64,000 nucleotides of DNA from Thalassobaculum litoreum DSM 18839 (GTDB lineage: Bacteria; Pseudomonadota; Alphaproteobacteria; Thalassobaculales; Thalassobaculaceae), in NCBI RefSeq assembly GCF_900102465.1, contig NZ_FNBW01000017.1, forward strand, positions 62,001 to 126,000. The letters run 5' to 3'. The position numbers and the translations under genes are program-made. Position 1 is the first letter of the stretch; each line of letters begins with the position of its first letter. Of the stretch, positions 19,053 through 27,577 are shown in pieces. Below the pieces are notes generated by a model. It was given only the letters and a program-made list of their open reading frames with translations. It searched no databases and was not told the DNA's origin.

Positions 19053-19667
19053 ATGCGCTCGCTCCCCGTCGCCGCCCTGGCTGTCGCGGTCCTGACCGTC
19101 ACTGCGCTCGGTGCCCTCGCGACCCCGGCCCTAGCCCATGCCGGCATCGGCCTCGTGGCGAGTTTCGCCATCGGATTCCTGCATCCCATGACCGGCGTCG
19201 ACCACATGCTGACGATGATCGCCGTCGGCACCATGGCCGCCGTGGTCGGCGGGCGCGCGATGTGGAGCGTGCCCTGCGCCTTCCTCGCCATGATGATGCT
19301 CGGCGCCGCCGCCGGATCGCTGGGCCTGCCGGTGCCGATGGTCGAATTGGGGATCGGCGCGTCGGTCGTCGTGCTCGGCCTGGCCACGACCTTCGGCCGG
19401 TCGATCCCGGAAGCCGCCGCCGTCGCCCTGGCGGCGGGCTTCGCGGTGTTCCACGGCCATGCCCACGGCACCGAGATGGCCCCGAGCCTCTCGGCCGCCG
19501 AATACGGCGCCGGGTTCGTGCTGGCGACGGCCCTGCTGCATGGCTGCGGCCTGTTCGGCGCCCGGCTGCTGTGTCAACGCTTCGCGACCATGGGGGCGAA
19601 TGCGGTGCATCTGACCGGCATCACCATCGCCGCGTTCGGCGCCGGCATGGTCGGAACGATGCTCTGA
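19053..19667 (+). CDS. HupE/UreJ family nickel or cobalt permease
   Basis: The 204-residue membrane protein has a signal-like N-terminus and about six further hydrophobic segments. The family signature H-P-x-x-G-x-D-H (FLHPMTGVDHMLTMIAVG) and the second His cluster FHGHAHGTE are present; both are metal-coordinating in HupE/UreJ. It probably imports Ni2+ or Co2+. No hydrogenase or urease gene is nearby, so it is an orphan copy. GGAGGG lies 8 bases before the ATG. Confidence 0.9.
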   Translation: MRSLPVAALAVAVLTVTALGALATPALAHAGIGLVASFAIGFLHPMTGVDHMLTMIAVGTMAAVVGGRAMWSVPCAFLAMMMLGAAAGSLGLPVPMVELGIGASVVVLGLATTFGRSIPEAAAVALAAGFAVFHGHAHGTEMAPSLSAAEYGAGFVLATALLHGCGLFGARLLCQRFATMGANAVHLTGITIAAFGAGMVGTML

Positions 19668-19766
19668 GCGGAGACTCAATCGGGCGCCAAGAGACTTTTC
19701 CCGCGCGCCCCGTTCCCGTATAACCCCGTCAGATGGACGAACCTGCGCCTTGGAGGAATTTGGAGC

Positions 19767-19901
19767 ATGGCCGGTAACGATCAATTCGCTGAACTGACCC
19801 GCGAGCGGAAGGCGTTCTGGGAAGGCTTCATGAACTTCACGCTGTGGAACGGGGTCGCCATTGCGGTCCTGCTGGTCCTGCTGGCGATCTTCGTCGTCTG
19901 A
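19767..19901 (+). CDS. ctaF: aa3-type cytochrome c oxidase subunit IV
   Basis: The 44-residue protein starts MAGNDQFAELTRERKAFWEG and ends in one transmembrane helix (VAIAVLLVLLAIFVV). This matches the short alphaproteobacterial subunit IV of aa3 cytochrome oxidase (COX4_pro_2 family) in size, the F-x3-W pattern before the helix and C-terminal hydrophobicity. GGAG sits 3-6 bases before the ATG and a longer GGAGG at 19752. It is separated from other oxidase genes and ends at a strong terminator. Confidence 0.88.
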   Translation: MAGNDQFAELTRERKAFWEGFMNFTLWNGVAIAVLLVLLAIFVV

Positions 19902-19920
19902 AACCAGATCCCGCGCATGA

Positions 19921-19952
19921 AAAAAGGGCCGGTCCTGAGGACCGGCCCTTTT
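19921..19952 (+). terminator. bidirectional intrinsic terminator between ctaF and ndk
   Basis: A perfect 10-bp stem GGGCCGGTCC (19926-19935) / GGACCGGCCC (19939-19948) with a TGA loop is flanked by AAAAA on the left and TTTT on the right. It can end transcription from both the plus-strand ctaF and the minus-strand ndk. Confidence 0.92.
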
Positions 19953-19986
19953 CGTTTCGGCGTCGGGCCGCGATCAGCCGACGCGA

Positions 19987-20409
19987 TCAGCCGACGATTT
20001 CGTTGCCGCTGAAGAACTGGGCGATCTCCATCGCCGCGGTCTCGGCCGCGTCGGAGCCGTGCACCGAGTTCTCGCCGATCGACTTGGCGAAGGCCTTGCG
20101 GATCGTGCCCTCGGCGGCCTGCTCCGGGTTGGTCGCGCCCATGACGTCGCGATACTTCGTGATGGCGTTCTCGCCTTCCAGCACCTGGACGACGACCGGC
20201 GCGGAGATCATGAAGTCGACCAGTTCGCCGAAGAACGGACGCTCCTTGTGGACGGCGTAGAAGGTCTCTGCCTGGCCGCGGGTCATCTGGATCCGCTTCT
20301 GGGCGACGATGCGCAGGCCCGCCTCTTCGATCTTGGCGTTGACGGCGCCGGTCAGGTTCCGCTCGGTGGCGTCCGGCTTGATGATGGAGAAGGTGCGCTC
20401 GAGGGCCAT
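19987..20409 (-). CDS. ndk: nucleoside diphosphate kinase
   Basis: The 140-residue enzyme transfers the gamma-phosphate of ATP to NDPs. It has the N-terminal [18 protein letters not shown] and the active-site His in [16 protein letters not shown]. Length and sequence are standard for bacterial Ndk. Single gene, convergent with ctaF. Confidence 0.97.
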   Translation of the reverse strand: MALERTFSIIKPDATERNLTGAVNAKIEEAGLRIVAQKRIQMTRGQAETFYAVHKERPFFGELVDFMISAPVVVQVLEGENAITKYRDVMGATNPEQAAEGTIRKAFAKSIGENSVHGSDAAETAAMEIAQFFSGNEIVG

Positions 20410-20548
20410 GGCTCTCTCTTCCGTTGTCTTGTTTGCGGGATATGTGGCTCGGGCACAGCGCCCGGATGTCCTGTAATGGCGCGGGCCTTATAGCGACGCG
20501 GCGGGACAGCGGCAAGCGTCGCCGGCGATTCCTCGCAAGCGGAGGCCC

Positions 20549-20998
20549 CTACCCGGCCTTCTCCCAGCCGCCATTGTCCTTCTGGCGCCAGTAGGTGAGC
20601 GTGTGACCGGCCTCGCGCGCCGTCTTCCAGCGCGCCCTCGCGGCGGCCACCGCCTGGTCGTCGCGGCCGTCGAACAGGTCGAACACCCGCTTGAAGCTGT
20701 CCAGGTCCGACGCCTCCATTCCTTCGGCCAGGAACAGGAAGGTGGCGCCGTTCGGGTTCTCCTCGCGCTCGGTCAGCCAGACCGGCTGCAGCTCCGCCTC
20801 GCCGTCCTTGCGGCAGCCGTGGGGCAGCCAGGACTTCTCCTCATAGACCCAGAGATGGGCGTTCAGCGCCTGCACCCGTTCCTCGGAGGCAAGCCGCACC
20901 ACGGCGCGCTCGCCGGCCTCCAGCGTCCGCTCCAGCAGCTTCGGCAGGGCCCGGTCCATGGCCGTCGCGGTCAGATGGTAGAAGCCGATCTCGGTCAC
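20549..20998 (-). CDS. holC: DNA polymerase III subunit chi
   Basis: This 149-residue chi-type protein of the replisome clamp-loader complex binds SSB. The pattern EIGFYHLT at the N-terminus, LLERTLEAGERAVVRLAS, the conserved LWVYEEKSWLPHG and DLFDGRDDQAVAAARARWK match HolC. It is divergent from putA (90 bp between starts). Confidence 0.92.
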   Translation of the reverse strand: MTEIGFYHLTATAMDRALPKLLERTLEAGERAVVRLASEERVQALNAHLWVYEEKSWLPHGCRKDGEAELQPVWLTEREENPNGATFLFLAEGMEASDLDSFKRVFDLFDGRDDQAVAAARARWKTAREAGHTLTYWRQKDNGGWEKAG

Positions 20999-21087
20999 GG
21001 CGCGGCGCGCTCCGAACAGGTGTCACAAGCGATGACGGACCGCCCCTCCAGCGTGTAGGTTTCCAACACCCCAGATCGGAGAAGGCA

Positions 21088-24000
21088 ATGACCGCACCGT
21101 CGGCCGAGCATAGCCATTCCAGCGCCCCCAATGCCACCGCTACCCATGCGAACGCGGATCTGCGCGCCGAGATCCGCGCGGCGACCCTGGCCGAGGAGAG
21201 CGCGCGGATCGCCGCCCTGAAACAGGCCGCCGGCCTGTCGGAGGCGGATCGGACGGCGATCTCGAAGGATGCGGCCCGGTTGGTGGAAAGCGTGCGCAGC
21301 TCGACCGAGCCGACCGCGATGGAGAGTTTTCTCGCCGAATACGGCCTCTCCACCAAGGAGGGCATCGCGCTGATGTGCCTGGCCGAGGCGCTGCTGCGGG
21401 TGCCGGACACGCCGACTATCGACGCGCTGATCGAGGACAAGATCGTCCCCGGCGAATGGGGCCAGCATCTCGGCCATTCCTCCTCCTCCCTGGTCAACGC
21501 GTCCACCTGGGCGCTGATGCTGACCGGCACCGTCCTGCGGCCGGGCGAGCAGCAGGGGCTGGTCACCGCCCTGCGCGGGGCCGTGCGCCGTCTCGGCGAG
21601 CCGGTGGTGCGCACCGCCACCGGCCAGGCGATGATCGAGCTCGGCCGCCAGTTCGTGCTCGGCCGCACCATCGAGGAGGCGATGAAGCGCGGCGCCGGCA
21701 TGGAGGAGCGCGGCTACACCTACTCCTTCGACATGCTGGGCGAGGCCGCCCGGACCGAGGCCGACGCCCGGCGCTACCACCTGTCCTATTCCGACGCCAT
21801 CACCGCCATCGCGCCCGCCTGCAAGTCCAAGGACATCCGCGAGAATCCGGGTATCTCGGTCAAGCTGTCGGCCCTGCACCCGCGCTACGAGGTGCCGCAG
21901 AAGCAGCGGGTGATGTCGCAGCTCACCGCGCGCTGCCGCTCGCTCGCCCTGCTGGCGAAGAGCGCCAATATGGGCTTCAACATCGACGCCGAGGAGGCCG
22001 ACCGGCTCGACCTCTCCCTCGACGTGATCGAGGCGGTGCTGAGCGACGAGGCGCTGGAGGGCTGGGACGGTTTCGGCGTGGTGGTCCAGGCCTTCGGACC
22101 CCGCGCCCATTTCATGCTGCGCTGGCTGTATGAGCTGGCCGAGCGGCTGGACCGGCGGATCATGGTGCGGCTGGTCAAGGGTGCCTACTGGGATACCGAG
22201 ATCAAGCGCGCCCAGACCCTCGGCCTCGACGGCTATCCGGTGTTCACCCAGAAGGCCAATACCGACGTCTCCTACATCGCCTGCGCCCGGCTGCTGCTGG
22301 GAATGACCGACCGGATCTACCCGCAGTTCGCCAGCCACAACGCCCATACCGCCGCCGCCATCCTGCACATGGCCGGTGAGGACCGGGACAGCTTCGAGTT
22401 CCAGCGCCTGCATGGTATGGGCGAGTCGCTGCACGGCACGGTGAAGCAGGAATACGGCACCCGCTGCCGGATCTACGCGCCGGTCGGCAAGCACCAGGAC
22501 CTGCTGGCCTATCTGGTCCGCCGGCTACTGGAGAACGGCGCCAACTCGTCCTTCGTGAACCAGATCGTCGATGCCAGCGTGCCGGCCGAACGGGTCGCCG
22601 CCGACCCGTTCCCACAGGCCGGATCCGCCAATCCGCATATCCCGGCACCGGCAAACATCTACGGCGGCGAGCGGCGCAACGCCAAGGGATGGGACCAGAC
22701 CGATCCGGTCGATCTCGTCGCCCTGGACGAGGCCCGCGCGCCCTTCGCCAAGACCACCTGGCAGGCCGCCCCGACCCATGGCGGCGACCGGCCCGGTGCC
22801 GAGGTGATCAACCCGGCCGATCCGGACGACCTGGTCGGCCGGGTCGTGGACGCGGACGAGCAGGAGGTGGAGGACGCCATCCTGCGCGCCAGGGCCGCCC
22901 AGGAGACCTGGCGCAACCGCCCCGCCGCCGAGCGGGCGAGCCTCATCGAAGCCGTGGCCGATCTCTACGAGGCGAACGCGCCGGAACTCTTCGTCATCCT
23001 GGCGCGCGAGGCCGGCAAGACCCTGCTGGACGCCATCGGCGAGGTGCGCGAGGCGGTGGATTTCTGCCGCTACTACGCCGCCGAAACCCGCCGCTTCGGC
23101 GATGCCGAGAAAGGGTGCGGCACCTTCGTGTGCATCTCGCCCTGGAACTTCCCGCTGGCGATCTTCACCGGCCAGATCACCGCCGCGCTCGTATCGGGCA
23201 ACACCGTCATCGCCAAGCCGGCCGAGCAGACCGCGCTGCTCGCCGCCCGCGCCGTGGCGCTGATGCACGAGGCCGGACTGCCCGACGACGTGATCCAGCT
23301 CCTGCCCGGCGACGGCGCCAAGGTCGGTGGCGCCCTGGTCGGCGACCCGCGGATCGACGGCGTGTGCTTCACCGGCTCCACCGACACCGCCCGGCGCATC
23401 CAGCAGGCCATGGCCGAGACCGGTGCCGCCGACGCGCCGCTGATCGCCGAGACCGGCGGGCTGAACGCCATGATCGTCGACAGCACCGCCCTGCCGGAAC
23501 AGGCGGTGCGCGACATCATCGCCTCGTCCTTCCAGAGCGCCGGCCAGCGCTGCTCCGCCCTGCGCTGCCTCTTCGTTCAACAGGAGGTCAAGGACCGGCT
23601 GCTGGAGATGCTGTTCGGCGCCATGGACGAGCTGCGGCTGGGCGACCCGCGCCTGCTCTCAACCGATGTCGGCCCGGTGATCGACGAAGAGGCCCGTGCC
23701 GGCATCGAGGCGCACTGCATGGCCATGGAGCAGGCCGGCAAGGTGCTGAAGCGGCTGAAGACCCCGGCCAAGGGCACCTTCGTGCCGCCGACGGTGATCG
23801 AGGTGTCGGGCATCGAGGAGCTTGAGCGCGAGATCTTCGGCCCGGTCCTGCATGTGGCGACCTTTGCGCCGGACGACATCGACGGCGTGGTCGGGCGGGT
23901 CAACGCCAAGGGCTACGGCCTGACCTTCGGACTGCATACCCGGGTGGACAGCCGGGTGCAGCAGGTGGTCGACCGGGCCGAGGTCGGCAATCTCTACGTC

Positions 24001-24732
24001 AACCGCAACCAGATCGGCGCCATCGTCGGCTCCCAGCCGTTCGGCGGCGAAGGGCTGTCGGGGACCGGACCCAAGGCCGGCGGTCCGCACTATCTGTCGC
24101 GCTTCCGCACGGCGGGCGAGACGCCGGAGCCGGGACAGGCACCGGCCGGGTTCGTCGACGCCGCCGCCCTGTCGCGGCTGGTGTCCTCAGCCCGGGGACG
24201 GTCGACCCTGCGCGCGGTCGGTCGGGCGCTGTCGTCCGGCTCTCCCGCACTCAGCGCCGCCGCCGACATCGCCGACCAGGTGCTGGAACTGCCGGGGCCG
24301 ACCGGCGAGAGCAATCGGTTCAGCGTGCACCCGCGCGGCGTGATCCTGTGCCTCGGCCCCAGCGCGGAGGTGGCGCGGGACCAGGCGATCCAGGCGCTGG
24401 CCACCGGCAATCGGGCGGTGGTGGTCGCCCCCGGCGCGGAGGCGGCCCTGGCCGAGTTGAAGGATCTGGCCCCGGCGCTGATCGTGGCCGAGGGCACGGT
24501 GGAGATCGGCGCCCTGTCCGAGATCGCCGGGATCGACGGCGTGGCTTATGCCGGCACCCGCGAGGACGTCCGGCCGATCGCCCAGGCGCTGGCGAAGCGC
24601 GCCGGGCCGCTGCTGATCCCGATCACCGACCGCATCGACCCGGAGCGCTACGTGCTGGAGCGGCATCTCTGCATCGACACCACGGCGGCGGGCGGCAACG
24701 CCTCCCTGCTGGCGGCGAGCGGGCCTGCTTGA
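21088..24732 (+). CDS. putA: bifunctional proline dehydrogenase / delta1-pyrroline-5-carboxylate dehydrogenase
   Basis: The 1214-residue enzyme oxidises proline to glutamate in two steps with substrate channelling. The FAD proline dehydrogenase barrel spans about residues 80-470 (YSFDMLGEAARTEADARRY, RLVKGAYWDTEIKRAQ). The NAD-dependent aldehyde dehydrogenase spans about 540-1010, with Glu in AETGGLNAMIVDS and catalytic Cys in SAGQRCSALRC. A C-terminal ALDH-fold-like domain follows. There is no ribbon-helix-helix DNA-binding domain, so this is a type-B PutA that cannot repress its own gene. GGAG precedes the ATG. Confidence 0.97.
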   Translation: MTAPSAEHSHSSAPNATATHANADLRAEIRAATLAEESARIAALKQAAGLSEADRTAISKDAARLVESVRSSTEPTAMESFLAEYGLSTKEGIALMCLAEALLRVPDTPTIDALIEDKIVPGEWGQHLGHSSSSLVNASTWALMLTGTVLRPGEQQGLVTALRGAVRRLGEPVVRTATGQAMIELGRQFVLGRTIEEAMKRGAGMEERGYTYSFDMLGEAARTEADARRYHLSYSDAITAIAPACKSKDIRENPGISVKLSALHPRYEVPQKQRVMSQLTARCRSLALLAKSANMGFNIDAEEADRLDLSLDVIEAVLSDEALEGWDGFGVVVQAFGPRAHFMLRWLYELAERLDRRIMVRLVKGAYWDTEIKRAQTLGLDGYPVFTQKANTDVSYIACARLLLGMTDRIYPQFASHNAHTAAAILHMAGEDRDSFEFQRLHGMGESLHGTVKQEYGTRCRIYAPVGKHQDLLAYLVRRLLENGANSSFVNQIVDASVPAERVAADPFPQAGSANPHIPAPANIYGGERRNAKGWDQTDPVDLVALDEARAPFAKTTWQAAPTHGGDRPGAEVINPADPDDLVGRVVDADEQEVEDAILRARAAQETWRNRPAAERASLIEAVADLYEANAPELFVILAREAGKTLLDAIGEVREAVDFCRYYAAETRRFGDAEKGCGTFVCISPWNFPLAIFTGQITAALVSGNTVIAKPAEQTALLAARAVALMHEAGLPDDVIQLLPGDGAKVGGALVGDPRIDGVCFTGSTDTARRIQQAMAETGAADAPLIAETGGLNAMIVDSTALPEQAVRDIIASSFQSAGQRCSALRCLFVQQEVKDRLLEMLFGAMDELRLGDPRLLSTDVGPVIDEEARAGIEAHCMAMEQAGKVLKRLKTPAKGTFVPPTVIEVSGIEELEREIFGPVLHVATFAPDDIDGVVGRVNAKGYGLTFGLHTRVDSRVQQVVDRAEVGNLYVNRNQIGAIVGSQPFGGEGLSGTGPKAGGPHYLSRFRTAGETPEPGQAPAGFVDAAALSRLVSSARGRSTLRAVGRALSSGSPALSAAADIADQVLELPGPTGESNRFSVHPRGVILCLGPSAEVARDQAIQALATGNRAVVVAPGAEAALAELKDLAPALIVAEGTVEIGALSEIAGIDGVAYAGTREDVRPIAQALAKRAGPLLIPITDRIDPERYVLERHLCIDTTAAGGNASLLAASGPA

Positions 24733-24740
24733 CCCCCAGC

Positions 24741-24789
24741 CGTCATCCCGGTGAGCGCCGGATCAAGTCCGGGCACAGCCGGGATGACG
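24741..24789. repeat. REP-like palindromic element
   Basis: Perfect 11-bp inverted ends CGTCATCCCGG (24741-24751) and CCGGGATGACG (24779-24789) flank GGATCAAGTCC. This is the style of dispersed intergenic palindrome common in alphaproteobacteria; related elements occur at 56.5 kb here. It fills the gap between the convergent putA and MFS genes and could act as a transcription barrier. Confidence 0.8.
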
Positions 24790-24802
24790 AATACTGGTGG
24801 GG

Positions 24803-26020
24803 TTACGCCGCCCGCTCCCGCTTCGCGAGCGTCATCGCCGTGAGAAACGCCATCAGCCCCACCAGGACGCAGCCGAACACCATCCAGCGCACCATCGCGT
24901 AGCCGCCGACCTCCCAGATCGCGGCACCCAGGGTGGCCGCGGCGGCGTTCGCTCCCATGAACCCCAGGGCCAGCGCGCCGGAGATCGAGCCGAACCCCTG
25001 CCGCCCGAGGATCTCGGCCGTCACCACCGGCCGGGTGATCGACGTGACGCCGTAGCCGGAGCCCTGGAAGAACACGAACAGCACCAGCAGTGCCGGCAGC
25101 GCCATCGAGCCGATCAGCGACGAGATCGCCGCGATCATGAACAGGAAGGACACCGCACAGATCACCTGCATGGACAGCCGGCGCTCCACCACCATCATCG
25201 CCACCCGGCCGGCGACCTGCATCGGCCCGATCATCGAGGCGGCCAGCACCGCCGTCGCCACCGGCACGTCGCGCTCGGCCAGCATCGGCAGCAGGTGGGT
25301 GATGATGATGCCGTGGGTCAGGCCGATCATCGAGAAGGTGATGCCGAGCAGCCAGAAGGTCGGTTTGGCCATCGCCCGGCGCAGGTCGGAGGAGCTTCCC
25401 GGCAGGGGCTTGCGCGTCTCGGGCTCCTCCTCGGGCGCCGGCAGGGCGGTGCCGTAGCGGAACAGCGGGATGGCGACCACCAGGATGATCACCGCGAAGG
25501 TCAGTACTGCCACCCGCCAGCCATAGGCTTCCGACACGAACCCGGCGAGCGGGAACGAGACGGTGCCGGCGAACCCGGCGATCAGGGTGATGCGGGTGAT
25601 CGCCCGGCGCGCCTCGCCGCCCATCATCCGGGTGACGAAGGCGAAGCAGGGCTCGTACAGGCATCCGGACATGCACACGCCGATGCCGAGCCACAGAACG
25701 AAGAACTGCCAGGAAGCCTGGACCACGCTCAGCAGCCCGACCAGCACGCCGCCGACGACGGCACAGACCGTGAGCACCGCCCGGCCGTGTCCCTTGTCGA
25801 TGATCTTGCCCATCAGCGGGGCGCAGAGGGCGGAGCAGACCAGGGCGGCGGAATAGGCGCCGGCAAGCTCGGTCTTCGACCAGCCGAGATCGGCCTCCCA
25901 ATACGCGATCAGCGCCGGGAAGCTGTAGAACATCCCGGCCCAGACGAGCGTTTCGGCAATGGCAAGGGCGGCGACGCGTCCGGTCGGAAACGCCGCCGCC
26001 GTGGAGGCGGAAGAGGTCAA
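24803..26020 (-). CDS. MFS transporter
   Basis: The 405-residue major facilitator has 12 predicted membrane helices. The motif-A-like loop GKIIDKGHGRAVL follows helix 2. A cytoplasmic loop rich in Pro/Glu (ALPAPEEEPETRKP) divides the halves. The substrate is unknown; the context suggests export of the compound sensed by ArsR. The start is set as TTG 26020, which overlaps the stop of the upstream permease (TTGA); no ATG lies before the first helix in this frame apart from an unlikely extension. Confidence 0.88.
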   Translation of the reverse strand: MTSSASTAAAFPTGRVAALAIAETLVWAGMFYSFPALIAYWEADLGWSKTELAGAYSAALVCSALCAPLMGKIIDKGHGRAVLTVCAVVGGVLVGLLSVVQASWQFFVLWLGIGVCMSGCLYEPCFAFVTRMMGGEARRAITRITLIAGFAGTVSFPLAGFVSEAYGWRVAVLTFAVIILVVAIPLFRYGTALPAPEEEPETRKPLPGSSSDLRRAMAKPTFWLLGITFSMIGLTHGIIITHLLPMLAERDVPVATAVLAASMIGPMQVAGRVAMMVVERRLSMQVICAVSFLFMIAAISSLIGSMALPALLVLFVFFQGSGYGVTSITRPVVTAEILGRQGFGSISGALALGFMGANAAAATLGAAIWEVGGYAMVRWMVFGCVLVGLMAFLTAMTLAKRERAA

Positions 26021-27042
26021 GCGATCACGCCGTACAGCGCTCCCATGGAGAAGGCCCCGATAAAGGCGAAGCCCAGGTATACGGCGAACACATGCGGCCG
26101 GGCCAGAGCCCAAACCGCGATCATCGCCGGAATGGAGCTAACGCCGCCGGCCAGCAGGAAGGCCATGCCCGCGCCGGGCGCCATGCCCTGCTCGATCAGC
26201 CCGCCGACCAGCGGCAGGGCGGCGTAGCCGTTCAGATAGGCCGGCACGCCGACCAGGGTGGCGCCCAGGACCGGCAGCCATCCCTCCCCGCCGATCACCG
26301 ACGTCACGGTCTCGGCCGGGATATAGGCCAGCATCAGGCTCTCCAGGAAGAAGGCGACGGCCAGCCACTTGCCCAGGAACAGGGTGTTCTCCCAGGCGTT
26401 CTTGGCGAACCGCTCGCGCCGGGCCGGCTCATCCCAGAACTTCCAGACGACCTGCTTGGGCGCACGCACGCTGGAGGCGCCGCAGCCGCCGTTGCCGACA
26501 CCCTCGCGCAGCGGGTTCTCGAAGCCGCCGGCGCGCACCACGGCGAAGGTGCCGAAGCCGCCGATCAGGCCGACCGCGATGGCGGCGAACACCTTGAACA
26601 GGGCGAAATCCATGCCCAGCGTGCCGGCGGTCAGGAAGAACATGGATGGGTCCATCAGCGGCGAGGCCAGCCAGAACGCCATGACCGGCGCCAGCGGCAC
26701 GCCCATGGACAGCAGGGCCGCGATCAGCGGGATCACGCCGCAGCTGCAGAACGGCGACAGAGCGCCCATCAGGGCGGCGGCACCGATCATCGTCACCTCC
26801 CGCCCCTCGAAAGCCCGAGCAATCAGGCCGTCGGCCCCGCTCGCCTTGGCATAGGCGGCGATGGCGATGGAGGCGAACAGGAACGGTGCCACCCCCAGCA
26901 GGGCCTCGCCGACGAAGATGGCGCTGTCCCGCGCCTGCCCGGCGTTGATGATCGCGAGCACGGCGAAAGCCGCCAGGACGACGACCAGCGTCCAGTCAAT
27001 CCTGCCGGCGAGACGCCGGGTGGTCAGGGCCATGTCGGCCAT
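26017..27042 (-). CDS. permease of the DUF318 / ArsP-like family
   Basis: The 341-residue inner-membrane protein has about eight to nine hydrophobic segments. It carries the family signature PFCSCGVIPL (conserved Cys pair) and the repeated half PAYLNGYAALPLVGG. ArsP relatives export trivalent organoarsenicals; others handle different metals or metalloids. A cytoplasmic loop around residue 190 contains a further Cys (GNGGCG). The gene is preceded by an ArsR-type operator and followed by an overlapping MFS gene, so a metalloid efflux role is likely but unproven. Confidence 0.85.
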   Translation of the reverse strand: MADMALTTRRLAGRIDWTLVVVLAAFAVLAIINAGQARDSAIFVGEALLGVAPFLFASIAIAAYAKASGADGLIARAFEGREVTMIGAAALMGALSPFCSCGVIPLIAALLSMGVPLAPVMAFWLASPLMDPSMFFLTAGTLGMDFALFKVFAAIAVGLIGGFGTFAVVRAGGFENPLREGVGNGGCGASSVRAPKQVVWKFWDEPARRERFAKNAWENTLFLGKWLAVAFFLESLMLAYIPAETVTSVIGGEGWLPVLGATLVGVPAYLNGYAALPLVGGLIEQGMAPGAGMAFLLAGGVSSIPAMIAVWALARPHVFAVYLGFAFIGAFSMGALYGVIA

Positions 27043-27061
27043 CGGGTTGCTCCTTCTTCCT

Positions 27062-27078
27062 TATTCCCAAGAATATCG
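27062..27078. promoter_or_regulatory. probable ArsR operator upstream of the permease
   Basis: The inverted repeat TATTC-CCAA-GAATA (27062-27075) ends 33 bases before the permease start. The core ATTCCCAAGAATATCG (27063-27078) matches the site upstream of arsR at 15 of 16 positions. Confidence 0.65.
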
Positions 27079-27105
27079 ACATTCCTGGGCAAAAAAAAGC
27101 CGCGA

Positions 27106-27417
27106 TTACGCGGCGTCGCAGGATCTGCCGCGCGCGTCGGCGCAGCACTCCCGGGTGAGATAGTCGATGGTCGCCTGCATCTCGGAATAGTTCGCGTGGC
27201 AGTACAGGGTGGTCCCGTCCCGCTCCTGGCGGACCAGATCGACGGCGATCAGTTTGTGCAGGTGGTGCGACAGGGTCGAACGCGCCGTGCCCGTGCGGGA
27301 CTGGATCTCCCCCACCGGCAGTCCGTCCGGCCCGGCCCGCACAAGGGTGCGGAAGATCTCCAGCCGGGTCGCGTTGCCAAGCGCCTCCAGACGGCGCGCT
27401 GTCTCTGTGCTGTCCAT
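27106..27417 (-). CDS. ArsR/SmtB family transcriptional repressor
   Basis: The 103-residue winged-helix regulator has the recognition region TGTARSTLSHHLHKLIAVDLV. Cysteines occur in LYCHAN and in the C-terminal ECCADARGRSC, a candidate metalloid-binding cluster. ATG 27417 is preferred because it begins the conserved helix METARRLEALGNATRLEIF-like segment. It is upstream of, and on the same strand as, the permease and MFS genes; matching operators lie before arsR and before the permease, consistent with autorepression and release by a thiophilic ion. Confidence 0.9.
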   Translation of the reverse strand: MDSTETARRLEALGNATRLEIFRTLVRAGPDGLPVGEIQSRTGTARSTLSHHLHKLIAVDLVRQERDGTTLYCHANYSEMQATIDYLTRECCADARGRSCDAA

Positions 27418-27453
27418 GAGCCACATATATGACGGATCGGCCGCCTCTTCAAC

Positions 27454-27471
27454 GATATTCCGAAGAATATC
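27454..27471. promoter_or_regulatory. probable ArsR operator upstream of arsR
   Basis: A perfect inverted repeat GATATTC-CGAA-GAATATC, 37 bases before the arsR start, shares its core with the site at 27063-27078. A binding site for the neighbouring ArsR is the simplest reading. Confidence 0.7.
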
Positions 27472-27577
27472 GGAATATAGATTCTGGCCCCACGGTACGG
27501 CCCACGATCTGGCCGGCTGATCCACCTGCCGCTTTCACGCGTATTAGGCGCATTCGCAGCGACGAGGTACCGGCCCG

